Virus record (IMG/VR): IMGVR_UViG_3300046010_013789
Location: 1 to 35,824 of that record
Length of the DNA stretch: 35,824 nucleotides
Direction: 5' to 3' (one strand)
Source of the DNA: a virus
Position 1 is the first letter of the stretch. Each line of letters begins with the position of its first letter. Under the pieces are notes generated by a model. It was given only the letters and a program-made list of their open reading frames with translations, searched no databases and was not told the origin of the DNA. Shown here one piece after another: positions 1-9,236 of this stretch. Both the position numbers and the translations under genes were made by a program.

Positions 1-50
1 TACGCTATGACAACGTTTTTGAAAATGTCGTTTTCATTGAATTTGTACAT
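1..50 (-). CDS. Partial CDS, N-terminus of next virion-module gene
   Basis: An ATG on the minus strand at 50-48 lies nine bases after the stop of the 362-residue gene and opens a frame that runs off the left edge. The visible residues are MYKFNENDIFKNVVIA. Only about 16 residues are present, so no function can be read. Its place at the end of the tail/baseplate gene run suggests another virion protein. The upstream bases AAAGAAATGAA give at best a weak ribosome binding site. Confidence 0.6.
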   Translation of the reverse strand, partial: MYKFNENDIFKNVVIA

Positions 51-59
51 TTCATTTCT

Positions 60-1148
60 TTAGTAATCTAGGCGTACTCTCAAAGTAAACTCTGTTGAAG
101 GAGTTTTCTTGATTGGCTCTGACATTTTTGCCACAGCCAACAATTCATTGTCCGCAGAATATAGACCAACTGTTGTTGCATAAGTTACTGGTTCATCTGT
201 TGTAGAATTCTTAACAACGATTTTGCTGCTGCTTAAATAAGTTGGATTTGCACTGTAGTTAAAATCTCCTGCATTTGCGCGGCAGAAATAGATTGTGGAA
301 TTTAACTCTGTTGTATTATTGAATGAAACGTTATACAATCTACGTCTAAACGCATCCGCAATTGAATTTATATTTGAGCCAGTCAATAGAGCGTTTGTAG
401 TTCTATTTGAAGAATCCAAAGTTGAACCGCTCAAGAATAGCTGGTTTGTGGCTCCAGATACCGAAGTGGCAACGCTAGAGGTAGCTAAGGATAAAACAGC
501 AACGCCAGCTTGATAATAAATCAAACCAATTGGATATGCATTAGATACGGCTGTAAAAGCGCCTGCTGGAATTGTTCCAGTGCTTGTTACATATAGAATA
601 CCATATTCGCCCGCTGGTGAATTTACCCTATATTCATTTTGAGCGTTAGTGTCTTGAATAGTTACCAACCCTGCTGGTGAAGCAAAAGTACCGCTGGCGA
701 AATATTGGAGGCTAAAAGAACCTTTCTTTATTTCATCTTTAACCAACAATCTTGAAAAATTGACAAATAAGCAGTTTCTTAATTTCGCGCCACCACCGAG
801 TTGACCATCTTCATCAAATAATCTTACTCTTTGCTGAGTATCAAAGCCAGCAAGAACCTGCGCCATTTGATTATAAACTTGAAGTTTCTTGGCGTTATCT
901 GTTGAGGATGAACCACTCAAACCAGAACCAGATGCATAACCAAATGTCAAATCAAATATGTGATTTGCTGAAGAACTTGCGTATGGATAGTCATAAACAG
1001 ATTGAAACATATTATGAGAATAAGTTTTAATATTATTGTCTGAATATGTTCCAGAAACTATCGTTCCAGTAATTGGAATAGCTTCATTCAATAATGTTCT
1101 TGTTTGAGTAACGTCGCTACTTAATAATGTTTTAAAGCTACTAGCCAT
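60..1148 (-). CDS. Probable virion structural protein (362 aa)
   Basis: No named family is assigned with certainty. The protein is rich in Ser, Thr, Ala, Asn and Gly, has no signal peptide or membrane segment, and looks beta-rich. Its C-terminus (about residues 310-362) has a predicted strand-rich segment containing VGLYSADNELLAVAKMSEP and ends in RVRLDY. I associate that ending with structural proteins of large myoviruses, but this is recollection, not a search. The start is well supported: AAGGA lies 7 bases before the ATG and overlaps the TAA stop of the upstream 341-residue gene (TAAGGAATGAAAAATG), so the two are probably translationally coupled. The place after the baseplate wedge genes suggests a peripheral baseplate or tail component. 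Confidence 0.6.
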   Translation of the reverse strand: MASSFKTLLSSDVTQTRTLLNEAIPITGTIVSGTYSDNNIKTYSHNMFQSVYDYPYASSSANHIFDLTFGYASGSGLSGSSSTDNAKKLQVYNQMAQVLAGFDTQQRVRLFDEDGQLGGGAKLRNCLFVNFSRLLVKDEIKKGSFSLQYFASGTFASPAGLVTIQDTNAQNEYRVNSPAGEYGILYVTSTGTIPAGAFTAVSNAYPIGLIYYQAGVAVLSLATSSVATSVSGATNQLFLSGSTLDSSNRTTNALLTGSNINSIADAFRRRLYNVSFNNTTELNSTIYFCRANAGDFNYSANPTYLSSSKIVVKNSTTDEPVTYATTVGLYSADNELLAVAKMSEPIKKTPSTEFTLRVRLDY

Positions 1149-1158
1149 TTTTCATTCC

Positions 1159-2184
1159 TTATGGTGTTGATTTATATTTCAAAAATCTGATTGGAAGATC
1201 AAGTGAATTACCAGTTTGCGCCCCAGTAACTCTCACAATTGTATCAATATAATAGAAGGTGCCGTTTCCGCCGCCTTTTAGCGGATAAGAATCGGTTCCA
1301 CCCAATAATTCAAATAAATAAGTGCTTTGTTGCAAGTCCACTGAAGCTCCGATCAAAAACTTCAAAGCCGTTCCTCTTGGACCAGCGATTACATTTTTTG
1401 AATTATCTACGGTAAAATCATTAATTTGTTTAACAAATGCAGTATCGTTTGCTAATGAAAAATAATAACTAGCTATATTATCATCATCAATAAAGGATAT
1501 AGCGGCTTTTGATATTTGATCTTCTGGATTCACAATGTTGCCCAATCTATTATCTATTTCAATAATATATTGAGTTTCAGTTAGAGTGGTGTCTAATTTT
1601 TGTAATGGGGGAATTGCTGTTGTATCTTGCCCTTGATCTATTCTAATTTGAGCACCATCGGTTTCAGTAGCCGAGCCAAACAGAACAGTTGTATTGCCAG
1701 CCGAAGTTTTGAATGGCGTTAGATTTTCATTAACTGAATTTGGATTAGACACGCCAGTTCCAAGATTGGGTGGATCTACTGAAACATAAATTACCCCACC
1801 ATCGTCAAAGCCATTTGCGGCTGTGCTTAATGCAATTTTGCTTGGTCCAGATTGACCATCAAGGTTATTAGCACCAGCCGTATCATTCAATTTCATTGTT
1901 GGCAAATATAAAAGATTGGTTTGTGGAATAGAAATCAATCTGCTTTTAAGTATTGAAGTGTTATTCGTAAACGCCTCTAAAACTGGCGTCTGTAACAAAC
2001 TTAAATCATAATAGGCAGAACCGCTGGCATTATTTTTATCATAAAGAGTATAATCAATTTCGTCGTCACCTAAAGCAAACTTGGCTATTTTAAATGTGCC
2101 ATCCGCCCTAGCCAATCTCTTTCTACCAGCATCTGTTAATACAGCATCCAGTATAATATCTCCACTGTTATCTAAAAAAGCCAT
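1159..2184 (-). CDS. Probable virion structural protein with N-terminal 'LTxxG...DDxxxY' module (341 aa)
   Basis: The protein begins MAFLDNSGDIILDAVLTDAG. Residues 16-45 form a compact module, LT-x2-G-R-K-x-L then G-x-F-K then D-D-E-I-x-Y. The 325-residue protein encoded at 9236-10213 has a recognisably similar module at its N-terminus. The rest is Asn/Ser/Thr/Gly-rich with alternating hydrophobic stretches typical of beta-rich virion proteins and ends in a strand-rich segment. The start has a good ribosome binding site, AGGAG seven bases before ATG. It sits after a roughly 40-base gap, the largest in the window, so it could be the first gene of a sub-transcript. The virion role is inferred from context and from my memory of similar proteins in large myophages. 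Confidence 0.62.
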   Translation of the reverse strand: MAFLDNSGDIILDAVLTDAGRKRLARADGTFKIAKFALGDDEIDYTLYDKNNASGSAYYDLSLLQTPVLEAFTNNTSILKSRLISIPQTNLLYLPTMKLNDTAGANNLDGQSGPSKIALSTAANGFDDGGVIYVSVDPPNLGTGVSNPNSVNENLTPFKTSAGNTTVLFGSATETDGAQIRIDQGQDTTAIPPLQKLDTTLTETQYIIEIDNRLGNIVNPEDQISKAAISFIDDDNIASYYFSLANDTAFVKQINDFTVDNSKNVIAGPRGTALKFLIGASVDLQQSTYLFELLGGTDSYPLKGGGNGTFYYIDTIVRVTGAQTGNSLDLPIRFLKYKSTP

Positions 2185-2224
2185 ATCAATACTCCTGTTA
2201 CTTCATTATAAATAGTAGCCAATT
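2185..2224 (-). other. Largest intergenic gap; possible regulatory region
   Basis: These 40 bases separate the 1146-residue gene from the 341-residue gene. They hold the AGGAG ribosome binding site of the 341-residue gene. The octamer TATAAATA, identical to the T4 late-promoter core, lies at 2207-2214 on the plus strand, the wrong orientation for the flanking genes. On the minus strand the same bases read CTATTTATAATGA. Whether this is a promoter cannot be decided from sequence this AT-rich. Confidence 0.25.
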
Positions 2225-5200
2225 TTATTTTTTGTTTTGTTGATTCTTTGGATCTAAGAGAAAAGATTTATCTACAGATTTACTAAACGATAAATTAATA
2301 TCTACTTTCTTTTTTGATCTCTTTGATGTTAATCTAATCTTAAATTTTTTCTCAAATATAGATGGATTTAATAAGCCAAATTCTCCACCGCTTATATTAT
2401 TTGCGCTTTGAATTTGTTCTCTTTGTAAAATGTGATCTTGATTCACATTTATCATAAATCTATCTTTTATGCTCTTTACTTTTGTTCTTATATTTTTTTC
2501 TTTAATTTCTACTATTTTTATAATTGGATAAATAGCGCCTGAATTTTCAACTATCTCTACTTCATAAATAGCAGAGGGATTAGAATACATATAGTGATTA
2601 TCTATCGCTCTAAACATATAATAATATTTAGTGTTAGGCTCTATCATGTCTTCAAAGCCATTTTGAGCATCGGCAGTTAAAACAAATAATTTAGAACCTT
2701 CAAAATCAGTATATTTTTCTGGTTTTTTGTCTAATTTATATACAATAAATCCAAGAGATGGCTCATCGCCCTTGAATGTAATTTTGCCATCATTATTCTT
2801 ATACTTCTCATTTTCTAAAAGTTTTTGAATATTTTCTTTATCATTTTCAACAACTTCTATTGGATAATCTCTGTATGTGAAATATGAATCACTAAGGAAA
2901 AATTTAATCTTGTTCTTTACATTTTTAAATGGAATAGGCAAAGCATCTGGAGGTGGTGGCGGATACGAAACAGACCGAACAGTGGTTTTATCAATATAAG
3001 GAATGCCGGCTAAAATAATGTCTGTGTAATTTAACACTCCAAATTCTAGCTTGCCAAAGATACCCTTAGAACTTTTAATTGCTGAAAATCTTGGATAATA
3101 TGGGGGTACAGTATCAGTGGAAGAAGGAAATTCTTTTAAACCAAAATTTGGTTCAACATTTAAATCTGGTTCTTTTTTATAGAAAGAATATCCTCCATTT
3201 AAAAATTTATCTGATGCTGGGGATTGTACAGAATTGAAGAACTTAGATTTTAAATAACTTTCAAACTTTTTAGATAATTTTATTACATTTTGCACATTTC
3301 CAACATTTTCGGGCGTTATTGATGCAAAATGGGTTTGAAATATATTTTCTGCCTCTTTTCTAACAAATCCTTTTAAAATACCAACAGTTTGAAAAAATTC
3401 TAATATTTCATATATAAAAGAAATTTCTGTTTGTTGTGTTGTTTTTATTTGAGCAAGCTTTGGTAATTTTTTTGTTGGCGCGATTGATATATTTACACCA
3501 GATATAATTTCTTTTTGAGATTCACCATCGTATTTATCATAAGCAAACGTAAATGTTTTTGTATCAGCAGTTGAATATGCTAATAGATCTGCAAATCTAG
3601 TTGCAAACTTATTATTAAGTTCATTTATTATTTTATTTGCCTCTAAAACTTGACCATCAGATAGTTTGCCAGTTGGCGATAAAACTTTTTGATATTTGTT
3701 GTTTAAAAGGGTATTATTATTATAAGTTTCATAAAGTAAATTAGAAAAATTTATAGCATTTGGTTCTGATTTTTGTGTAAAAGTATTTGTACCGTCTTTA
3801 AAAGTTTTTTGTTTTACTAAGCTTGGGAAAGATGGATCAAAACCATTAAAATAGTTTGAATTTGATTCAATAAAATCACTCATAGTTTGACCAGCGACAT
3901 ATGGTAAAACAGAACAAAAGGCATCTAAAATTCTAAACCATTTAAAATAATTGGTGTCCCCCTTTTGTATTGTTGGACCATTTTCTTCTAATATTAAGAC
4001 GCCAGCATCATTTTTGGTAGCTGAAAGTGATGGACCCATCATTGGAACTGGATTATTTTTTAAACTATTATAAAAGTTTATTGTTGGAATTGGCTGTATT
4101 CTATCGAAATATTTATATTTATTTCCTATTATTAGTGTCCATGCAACAACATCATAAACATATTCTTTGTCATAAGCGATTTGCGTATCGAAATATTTAT
4201 ATATATCTAAATTTTCCGTATTAGATATGACAATACTTTGAAGCGGAGTTGTAAGGCTGTTTGGATCAAATTTTCTTATTTCAAAAAATAAAACTTCGTT
4301 ATACGCCGATGCTCCCGCCAACATATCTAAATAACTTCTTTTGTTATTTTTGATGATCTCATCAATTTTTTTCTGTAATAAGAACTTCTTTATTTTTTCC
4401 AAGAAAGCAGATTGTTGTTCTTTTTGACTATTAGAAAAAATTATTGTTTCTTCATCATTAATAAAACCTTCAGGAATTTTCAAATTGGCTACATTTTTTA
4501 CCCATTCATTCAAATTAATAAATGGGATTGCCTGTTCCTCTGAAACAAGCGGAAATGGCAAATTAGATTCCGTTTTATCGCCAATGAATAGTCGTGTTGC
4601 AAAAGCTTTTTTTGTGCCAGATAAAGTTTCAAACTTTATCTGACCGCCACTTGGAAGAGTATAATTATTTAATAATACAACTTTTTCTAAAGAAAGCGTG
4701 GCATTTGTTTTTTGTAATGCAGTATTAATAGCTAATTTTGGCTGCGTTGGTATTTGTATTTCTATTCCATATGGTTGCAAAGATTTCTTATTTTCTAATT
4801 CATTTATCAATTTAACTGCGTCTGGTAATATTATTATTGATTTCTTTAGAATATTACTAGGACCATCATAGAAAGATACTGCTTTTAATAGTTCAACATC
4901 TCCAACATTTGTTGGATCTAATATTTTTTGCAAAAAAGAAGTATATTTTTTTAATAATGGAAGCAGATTTTGTATTAAAAATTTTTGTTTTTCTGGCTGA
5001 ATGCCAAGGAGTTTATCAAAATCAAAATTTGCCGAAACATAATAATAAAGAGCATAAAAATTATATAAAGATTGCGATGAGTTATTATTTGCTATTTGTT
5101 CAAAATCTTTATCAAAATAATTATAAATTGGCTCAATAGACGCGATGGTATTCGCAGTGGGACTCTTATTTATTGTCTCAAGATCTATATTATCTGTTCG

Positions 5201-5665
5201 TGGAAGAATAGGAAGTTGTATCCCCATATTATAATCATAATAATATTGAAAACCATATTCTTTGATTAATTTATCTGGATCATTGGGATCCACTTCATTA
5301 ACATATTTTGAAAGCTTATAATAATAGCTATCTGCTAAAACTTTGTTGATATCTGTTGCCAATTTATCTATTGTATTTTGATTAATTGGTGGTACAGCTT
5401 TATTATATGCATCCATTTTGAAAAGACATTTAATCATTTCTATTGGATCCGATTCTTTGGTGCTTATAGAAAGTTCTTTTGTATTTTCTATTAATGATTT
5501 TTTTTCATTTGAGACAGATGCATCATTAGAAAACCACAAATATTTTTTATCTTTTGTTGTAAAATAATAGTTTCCGAGCAAGTTTCTTACCACGTTGTCA
5601 GAAGAATAAGAATCTTGTTCTGGGTTTAGAAAATCTATGTCTGAAATTACTATTTGTTTTTTCAT
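2225..5665 (-). CDS. Large virion protein with fibronectin-III-like segments (1146 aa)
   Basis: No family is recognised for the whole protein. It is dominated by Asn, Lys, Ile, Tyr and Phe. Two stretches look like fibronectin type III or related Ig-like beta domains. One, around residues 445-525, contains the Tyr-rich strand DKEYVYDVVAW. The other, around residues 905-1045, contains NTKYYYMFRAIDNHY followed by YSNPSAIYEVEI, the usual 'Y-x-Y-x-V-x-A-x-D ... G/SxPS' flavour of the family. A five-proline run near residue 900 precedes the second. The C-terminal 60 residues are basic. No signal peptide or membrane helix is seen. The ribosome binding site is weak (GAG, eight bases before ATG). The domain style and position suggest an exposed tail or baseplate component, but binding function is inference. 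Confidence 0.5.
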   Translation of the reverse strand: MKKQIVISDIDFLNPEQDSYSSDNVVRNLLGNYYFTTKDKKYLWFSNDASVSNEKKSLIENTKELSISTKESDPIEMIKCLFKMDAYNKAVPPINQNTIDKLATDINKVLADSYYYKLSKYVNEVDPNDPDKLIKEYGFQYYYDYNMGIQLPILPRTDNIDLETINKSPTANTIASIEPIYNYFDKDFEQIANNNSSQSLYNFYALYYYVSANFDFDKLLGIQPEKQKFLIQNLLPLLKKYTSFLQKILDPTNVGDVELLKAVSFYDGPSNILKKSIIILPDAVKLINELENKKSLQPYGIEIQIPTQPKLAINTALQKTNATLSLEKVVLLNNYTLPSGGQIKFETLSGTKKAFATRLFIGDKTESNLPFPLVSEEQAIPFINLNEWVKNVANLKIPEGFINDEETIIFSNSQKEQQSAFLEKIKKFLLQKKIDEIIKNNKRSYLDMLAGASAYNEVLFFEIRKFDPNSLTTPLQSIVISNTENLDIYKYFDTQIAYDKEYVYDVVAWTLIIGNKYKYFDRIQPIPTINFYNSLKNNPVPMMGPSLSATKNDAGVLILEENGPTIQKGDTNYFKWFRILDAFCSVLPYVAGQTMSDFIESNSNYFNGFDPSFPSLVKQKTFKDGTNTFTQKSEPNAINFSNLLYETYNNNTLLNNKYQKVLSPTGKLSDGQVLEANKIINELNNKFATRFADLLAYSTADTKTFTFAYDKYDGESQKEIISGVNISIAPTKKLPKLAQIKTTQQTEISFIYEILEFFQTVGILKGFVRKEAENIFQTHFASITPENVGNVQNVIKLSKKFESYLKSKFFNSVQSPASDKFLNGGYSFYKKEPDLNVEPNFGLKEFPSSTDTVPPYYPRFSAIKSSKGIFGKLEFGVLNYTDIILAGIPYIDKTTVRSVSYPPPPPDALPIPFKNVKNKIKFFLSDSYFTYRDYPIEVVENDKENIQKLLENEKYKNNDGKITFKGDEPSLGFIVYKLDKKPEKYTDFEGSKLFVLTADAQNGFEDMIEPNTKYYYMFRAIDNHYMYSNPSAIYEVEIVENSGAIYPIIKIVEIKEKNIRTKVKSIKDRFMINVNQDHILQREQIQSANNISGGEFGLLNPSIFEKKFKIRLTSKRSKKKVDINLSFSKSVDKSFLLDPKNQQNKK
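4102..4202. repeat. 17-bp perfect direct repeat inside the 1146-aa gene
   Basis: TATCGAAATATTTATAT occurs at 4102-4118 and again at 4186-4202. The copies are offset by 84 bases, exactly 28 codons, so both are read in the same frame and encode the recurring peptide YKYFD (followed by T in one copy and R in the other). The copies flank a predicted beta-rich segment. Chance plus shared codon choice could explain it, since the match is short and AT-rich. Confidence 0.5.
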
Positions 5666-5678
5666 TTGTAAATCTCAA

Positions 5679-5696
5679 TATAAATATATATAAATA
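5679..5696 (+). other. Two TATAAATA octamers, opposite in orientation to the genes
   Basis: The 34-base gap 5666-5699 carries TATAAATA at 5679-5686 and again at 5689-5696 on the plus strand, ten bases apart. The octamer equals the T4 late-promoter core, but here it would direct transcription rightward, antisense to the upstream 1178-residue gene. The gap is almost entirely A and T, so low-complexity sequence is the simplest explanation. Confidence 0.2.
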
Positions 5697-5699
5697 AAA

Positions 5700-8600
5700 T
5701 TATAAATTTCTAAATTTATTTATATTATTAGTGATATCTTTTGCTTTTACATCCAATCTTTGTTCTTTTTGAGATCTTATATCAATCACTCTTTGTTGTT
5801 CAGTAATTCTGGTTTCGGAAATATTATTTATATTAGTTGAAAATCCTTGATTTGAAAAAACTTCAATTGCATCTTTTATTGAAGTTGGAACTAAGGATGC
5901 TGCAACAAATTCCAATTTAGATGCAGGCGGCACTTTAACTGCGGCTGCTTGAAGATCATCGACAAAAGAATTTGGACCAACTTTATTCGGAGTTTGCAAA
6001 GGATTATTTGATGGTGGCAAACTTATTTCTGCGGCAGTTTGAATTTGTTTTTCAACGCTAACTAATAAATCTATAGAATTATCTGGTATAATGTAGAAAT
6101 ATTTATCAAAAATTGGCATTTCCAATTTCTTTATATTTGGAAAGTATTGCTCAAATGATTTTAATTTATATTTTTGAATACGACAAAGAATTTTAGAAGA
6201 TGAAGAATTTAATTTATCTATTGTTAATGTCTTCCAAATAGGAGATTTTACATCATCTTTGTCAAAACTATCAAAATATTGTATTTCAAAAAGATTTTTA
6301 AAGTTTATCCAAAACTTAAAAAAGTTTTCTGGATATTTAGAAGAATCTTTAACTGAATTAAAATCATCATAAGCTTTTGTAACCCCCGATAAATTACCTC
6401 TTGATACAATTAAGTGTTTTATTGGTATTGGTAAACTTCTTATATAATCTTGAACAGTTGCATTAAAATCTAAACCAGTTCCTAAAAGAGCAGAAACTGC
6501 GGCTTCACCCGCAACTTTATCTAAAAAGAAATCTGGATTTTTATCTCCTTTCTCATCTAGCAAACAAAATATTTTAAAATTCTTAAGATTGTCTAATTCG
6601 TCTTTGCTTCTTGCTAATTCATTTAACAATAACTCAAATAATAAAGAGGATGGATTTTCATTTTTATTTGATGTTGATGACTTGGCTGAATAATTAATGT
6701 TTGAAATTTTTTCTTCTATCTTACTTACAGCGGCAGCAGGATCTGAATAGCCAAAAACATTATATACGCCATCATTTTTATTTTTATTATAAGAAGAAAC
6801 TGGCTCTTCGGTTGCAATAGAAACGTCTGAAAATTCATAATATCCAAACAAATCTAATAGTTGAGCCTTAATAATTAAATCATCTTTACTTAAAGAAGAA
6901 TTTGTTGGAACTTCTTGTGAAGTAAAATTTGTCTGTTGAATAGTATTATAATTTACTACATCCAAGAACATATTTTGATATAATTGTTGATTTTTAAATT
7001 GTTGAGACAGCGACGACAAATCATAATTATTTCCTATTAAACCTATAGAAAAAACTGGAAGGTATGAATATTTAGAATTGTCGTCATTGAACTCGTCAAC
7101 AAAATCATAAACATCTAATGTATCTTCGCCATATATTTCTTTTATATTCAAAGACGTATAATCATTAAAATGTTTTTGCGAAACAAAATCTGTTATATTT
7201 TTATATTGATCTAACTCTATAGAATTAAAACCATCGGCGTTGGCAGTAAAATTTCTAATTATTTTATATCCAACGCCGTTCATAACAGCAGCATTAAAAT
7301 AATTATCATACATACTATCAATTTTATATTCTATTTGTCTTCCTAAATTATCTGCCGAAGAAGGCTCTAGCACGTATTCAAAGGACAATAAGTTGTTTTT
7401 GCCAGATGGGCTTGCCTTTTTTTGTTCGTTTGTTAAGCCAAGCAATAACTGCAATTTTTCTACAAAATCACTAACTATTTTTATTATTAATGAAATAGTG
7501 TCTGGTGATGATGTTGGCGGAAATAATAACTTGTTCATATTAGATATTAATTCCAATTCTTCAGCAGGGGTTTTGGTATTATAATAATTAAAAGCTTTGG
7601 CGGCAGTTAAGAAATATAATAAAGCGAATTGAGCCTCTAAAGCAACATTTGAATTTTCGGTTATGAAAGATGGTATAAACTTTCCAAGAAGATTATCAAA
7701 ATATGGAGTGTATTTTGCTTTAGAATAAGACATATCCCCAGAGATTTCTGGTGAATTATAAGTTCCATTTACTATATCTTTTTTATTTGAAATTGCTGCA
7801 TTATAGTATTTTTGAAGTTTAAAAATAACTCCATCTTCTTTAGTTAAGGAATTTAAAATATTTTCCAAAACTTTTCTTGTTGGGTCTTCAACTTCCATGG
7901 AAATTTTATATTTATATAATCCATATCCAATATCACTCATTTTTGAATCATAAACAGAATATGATTTAATATTTACTGGATTAATTCCCTCTACATTATT
8001 TTCTGCAATATATGAACCGTCATAAATACTAAGATCCGGAGTAGATAAAATATCTTTAGTTTGTTGTGAAGTTGAATTTGAAGCAACTAAAATAGGAGAG
8101 TTTTCACTGTCGAAATTTATTTCTTTTATATCTTTTCTAATTCTATAAACAGAAATATTCTTTACTCTAACTTGTTCTGCTAATATATTTGGATTATAGA
8201 TCGGATCTAAAACTTTTGGATAAAAAGAATTATCCAATATAAATTTTTTCTTATTAAAGAAGAAGCTAAATCTACAGTTGCCTTCCTCATCAAGAGAAAA
8301 TAAAGGCTCGCTAAAATATTTTGAATAAACATTTTTATTGTTTTTATTAACAAGATTCTTAATTTGTAAATCTGTTTTAACAAAATTATTTATAATTCCA
8401 GCTTCATCAATAAGGGACTTATCTTCAAAAAACCTTCTTGATCTCATATCACAAACTATATTTTGTACGTCTGTGACTAATTGTAAATCTTGTGATTCAA
8501 CAGTTTCCACCGCTCCAGTTCTATATTGTATAGAACCGTCTGCTTCTGTATTGACATGATATTGCCCATAATAAAATTGCCCATCTGGCAATATAAAGTA

Positions 8601-9236
8601 TTGAAATTGAGAAACAACAGATTTGTCCCTTATGACAACCATTGGCGTCAAACTTTTTGAAAGAGCTTCTTCTTCTAAAATATCTGTTATGCCAAAAGAG
8701 CTTGCAAAATCTTTTAAATTAAACGTCATAAAAGCAATTATTGATATAAAAGGATCATTTTCATCATCAAATAAAAATCTAAGTTCGGCTTTAATTGGGA
8801 CTGTTATTTCTTTTGTACCGTCATCATTATCAACTTTATAATTTTCTGTATAAAAAGCACCCTTGTTTTGTTCAAGCTCTTCTTTTGTTGGCAAAGAATA
8901 AGATTCTTTTAAAATTAAATTCTTATTTTCTTCAGCTATTTTTAATATATCTGCATAACTGTAATCTTCTGCTGATGAAAAATTTAAAATTGTATTATAT
9001 AAAGTTTCTGATTTTATAATAAAAACTCTCAATTTCATAAATTTTTGCAAATCTTGTTCTTCAAACCACTGAGATATACCGTCTTTGTCCACAATATCTT
9101 TTAAAGACATTGTTGCTCTCAAAGAAGATAATTTTTGATTTTGGAGAGTATTAGCTGGCTCAAGAATAACTTGTTCTATAAATACAGTTGGCAATAATTG
9201 TTCAATATCATTTATGTAATCAGCATTATTAGCCAT
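5700..9236 (-). CDS. Unrecognised large virion protein (1178 aa)
   Basis: The protein matches no family I can name. It is Asn-, Ser-, Lys- and Asp-rich, with no signal peptide or membrane helix. It begins MANNADYINDIEQLLPTV. The last 40 or so residues (TRITEQQRVIDIRSQKEQR onward) look helical and charged, possibly a coiled coil used in assembly. A TTG six bases upstream of the ATG could extend the frame by two codons. The ATG at 9236 is preferred because AGGAG lies eight bases before it but only two before the TTG. The ATG shares its A with the TAA stop of the 325-residue gene (TAATG), which implies coupled translation. The baseplate role is inferred only from its place between gp6-linked genes and other virion-type genes. 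Confidence 0.5.
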   Translation of the reverse strand: MANNADYINDIEQLLPTVFIEQVILEPANTLQNQKLSSLRATMSLKDIVDKDGISQWFEEQDLQKFMKLRVFIIKSETLYNTILNFSSAEDYSYADILKIAEENKNLILKESYSLPTKEELEQNKGAFYTENYKVDNDDGTKEITVPIKAELRFLFDDENDPFISIIAFMTFNLKDFASSFGITDILEEEALSKSLTPMVVIRDKSVVSQFQYFILPDGQFYYGQYHVNTEADGSIQYRTGAVETVESQDLQLVTDVQNIVCDMRSRRFFEDKSLIDEAGIINNFVKTDLQIKNLVNKNNKNVYSKYFSEPLFSLDEEGNCRFSFFFNKKKFILDNSFYPKVLDPIYNPNILAEQVRVKNISVYRIRKDIKEINFDSENSPILVASNSTSQQTKDILSTPDLSIYDGSYIAENNVEGINPVNIKSYSVYDSKMSDIGYGLYKYKISMEVEDPTRKVLENILNSLTKEDGVIFKLQKYYNAAISNKKDIVNGTYNSPEISGDMSYSKAKYTPYFDNLLGKFIPSFITENSNVALEAQFALLYFLTAAKAFNYYNTKTPAEELELISNMNKLLFPPTSSPDTISLIIKIVSDFVEKLQLLLGLTNEQKKASPSGKNNLLSFEYVLEPSSADNLGRQIEYKIDSMYDNYFNAAVMNGVGYKIIRNFTANADGFNSIELDQYKNITDFVSQKHFNDYTSLNIKEIYGEDTLDVYDFVDEFNDDNSKYSYLPVFSIGLIGNNYDLSSLSQQFKNQQLYQNMFLDVVNYNTIQQTNFTSQEVPTNSSLSKDDLIIKAQLLDLFGYYEFSDVSIATEEPVSSYNKNKNDGVYNVFGYSDPAAAVSKIEEKISNINYSAKSSTSNKNENPSSLLFELLLNELARSKDELDNLKNFKIFCLLDEKGDKNPDFFLDKVAGEAAVSALLGTGLDFNATVQDYIRSLPIPIKHLIVSRGNLSGVTKAYDDFNSVKDSSKYPENFFKFWINFKNLFEIQYFDSFDKDDVKSPIWKTLTIDKLNSSSSKILCRIQKYKLKSFEQYFPNIKKLEMPIFDKYFYIIPDNSIDLLVSVEKQIQTAAEISLPPSNNPLQTPNKVGPNSFVDDLQAAAVKVPPASKLEFVAASLVPTSIKDAIEVFSNQGFSTNINNISETRITEQQRVIDIRSQKEQRLDVKAKDITNNINKFRNL
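5717..5724 (-). promoter_or_regulatory. Candidate T4-type late promoter core (TATAAATA, sense)
   Basis: On the minus strand TATAAATA lies about 52-59 bases upstream of the ATG of the 1146-residue gene, inside the end of the 1178-residue gene. Orientation and spacing suit a gp55-type late promoter giving a 5' leader of roughly 45 bases, and a gp55-like sigma gene is present in the window. With this base composition several such octamers are expected by chance, so support is weak. Confidence 0.25.

Noticed and set aside
4110-4201. TATAAATA octamers on the minus strand at 4110-4117 and 4194-4201
   Set aside because: They lie deep inside the 1146-residue gene and are explained by the coding repeat and AT-rich codons. 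No gene starts downstream at promoter distance.
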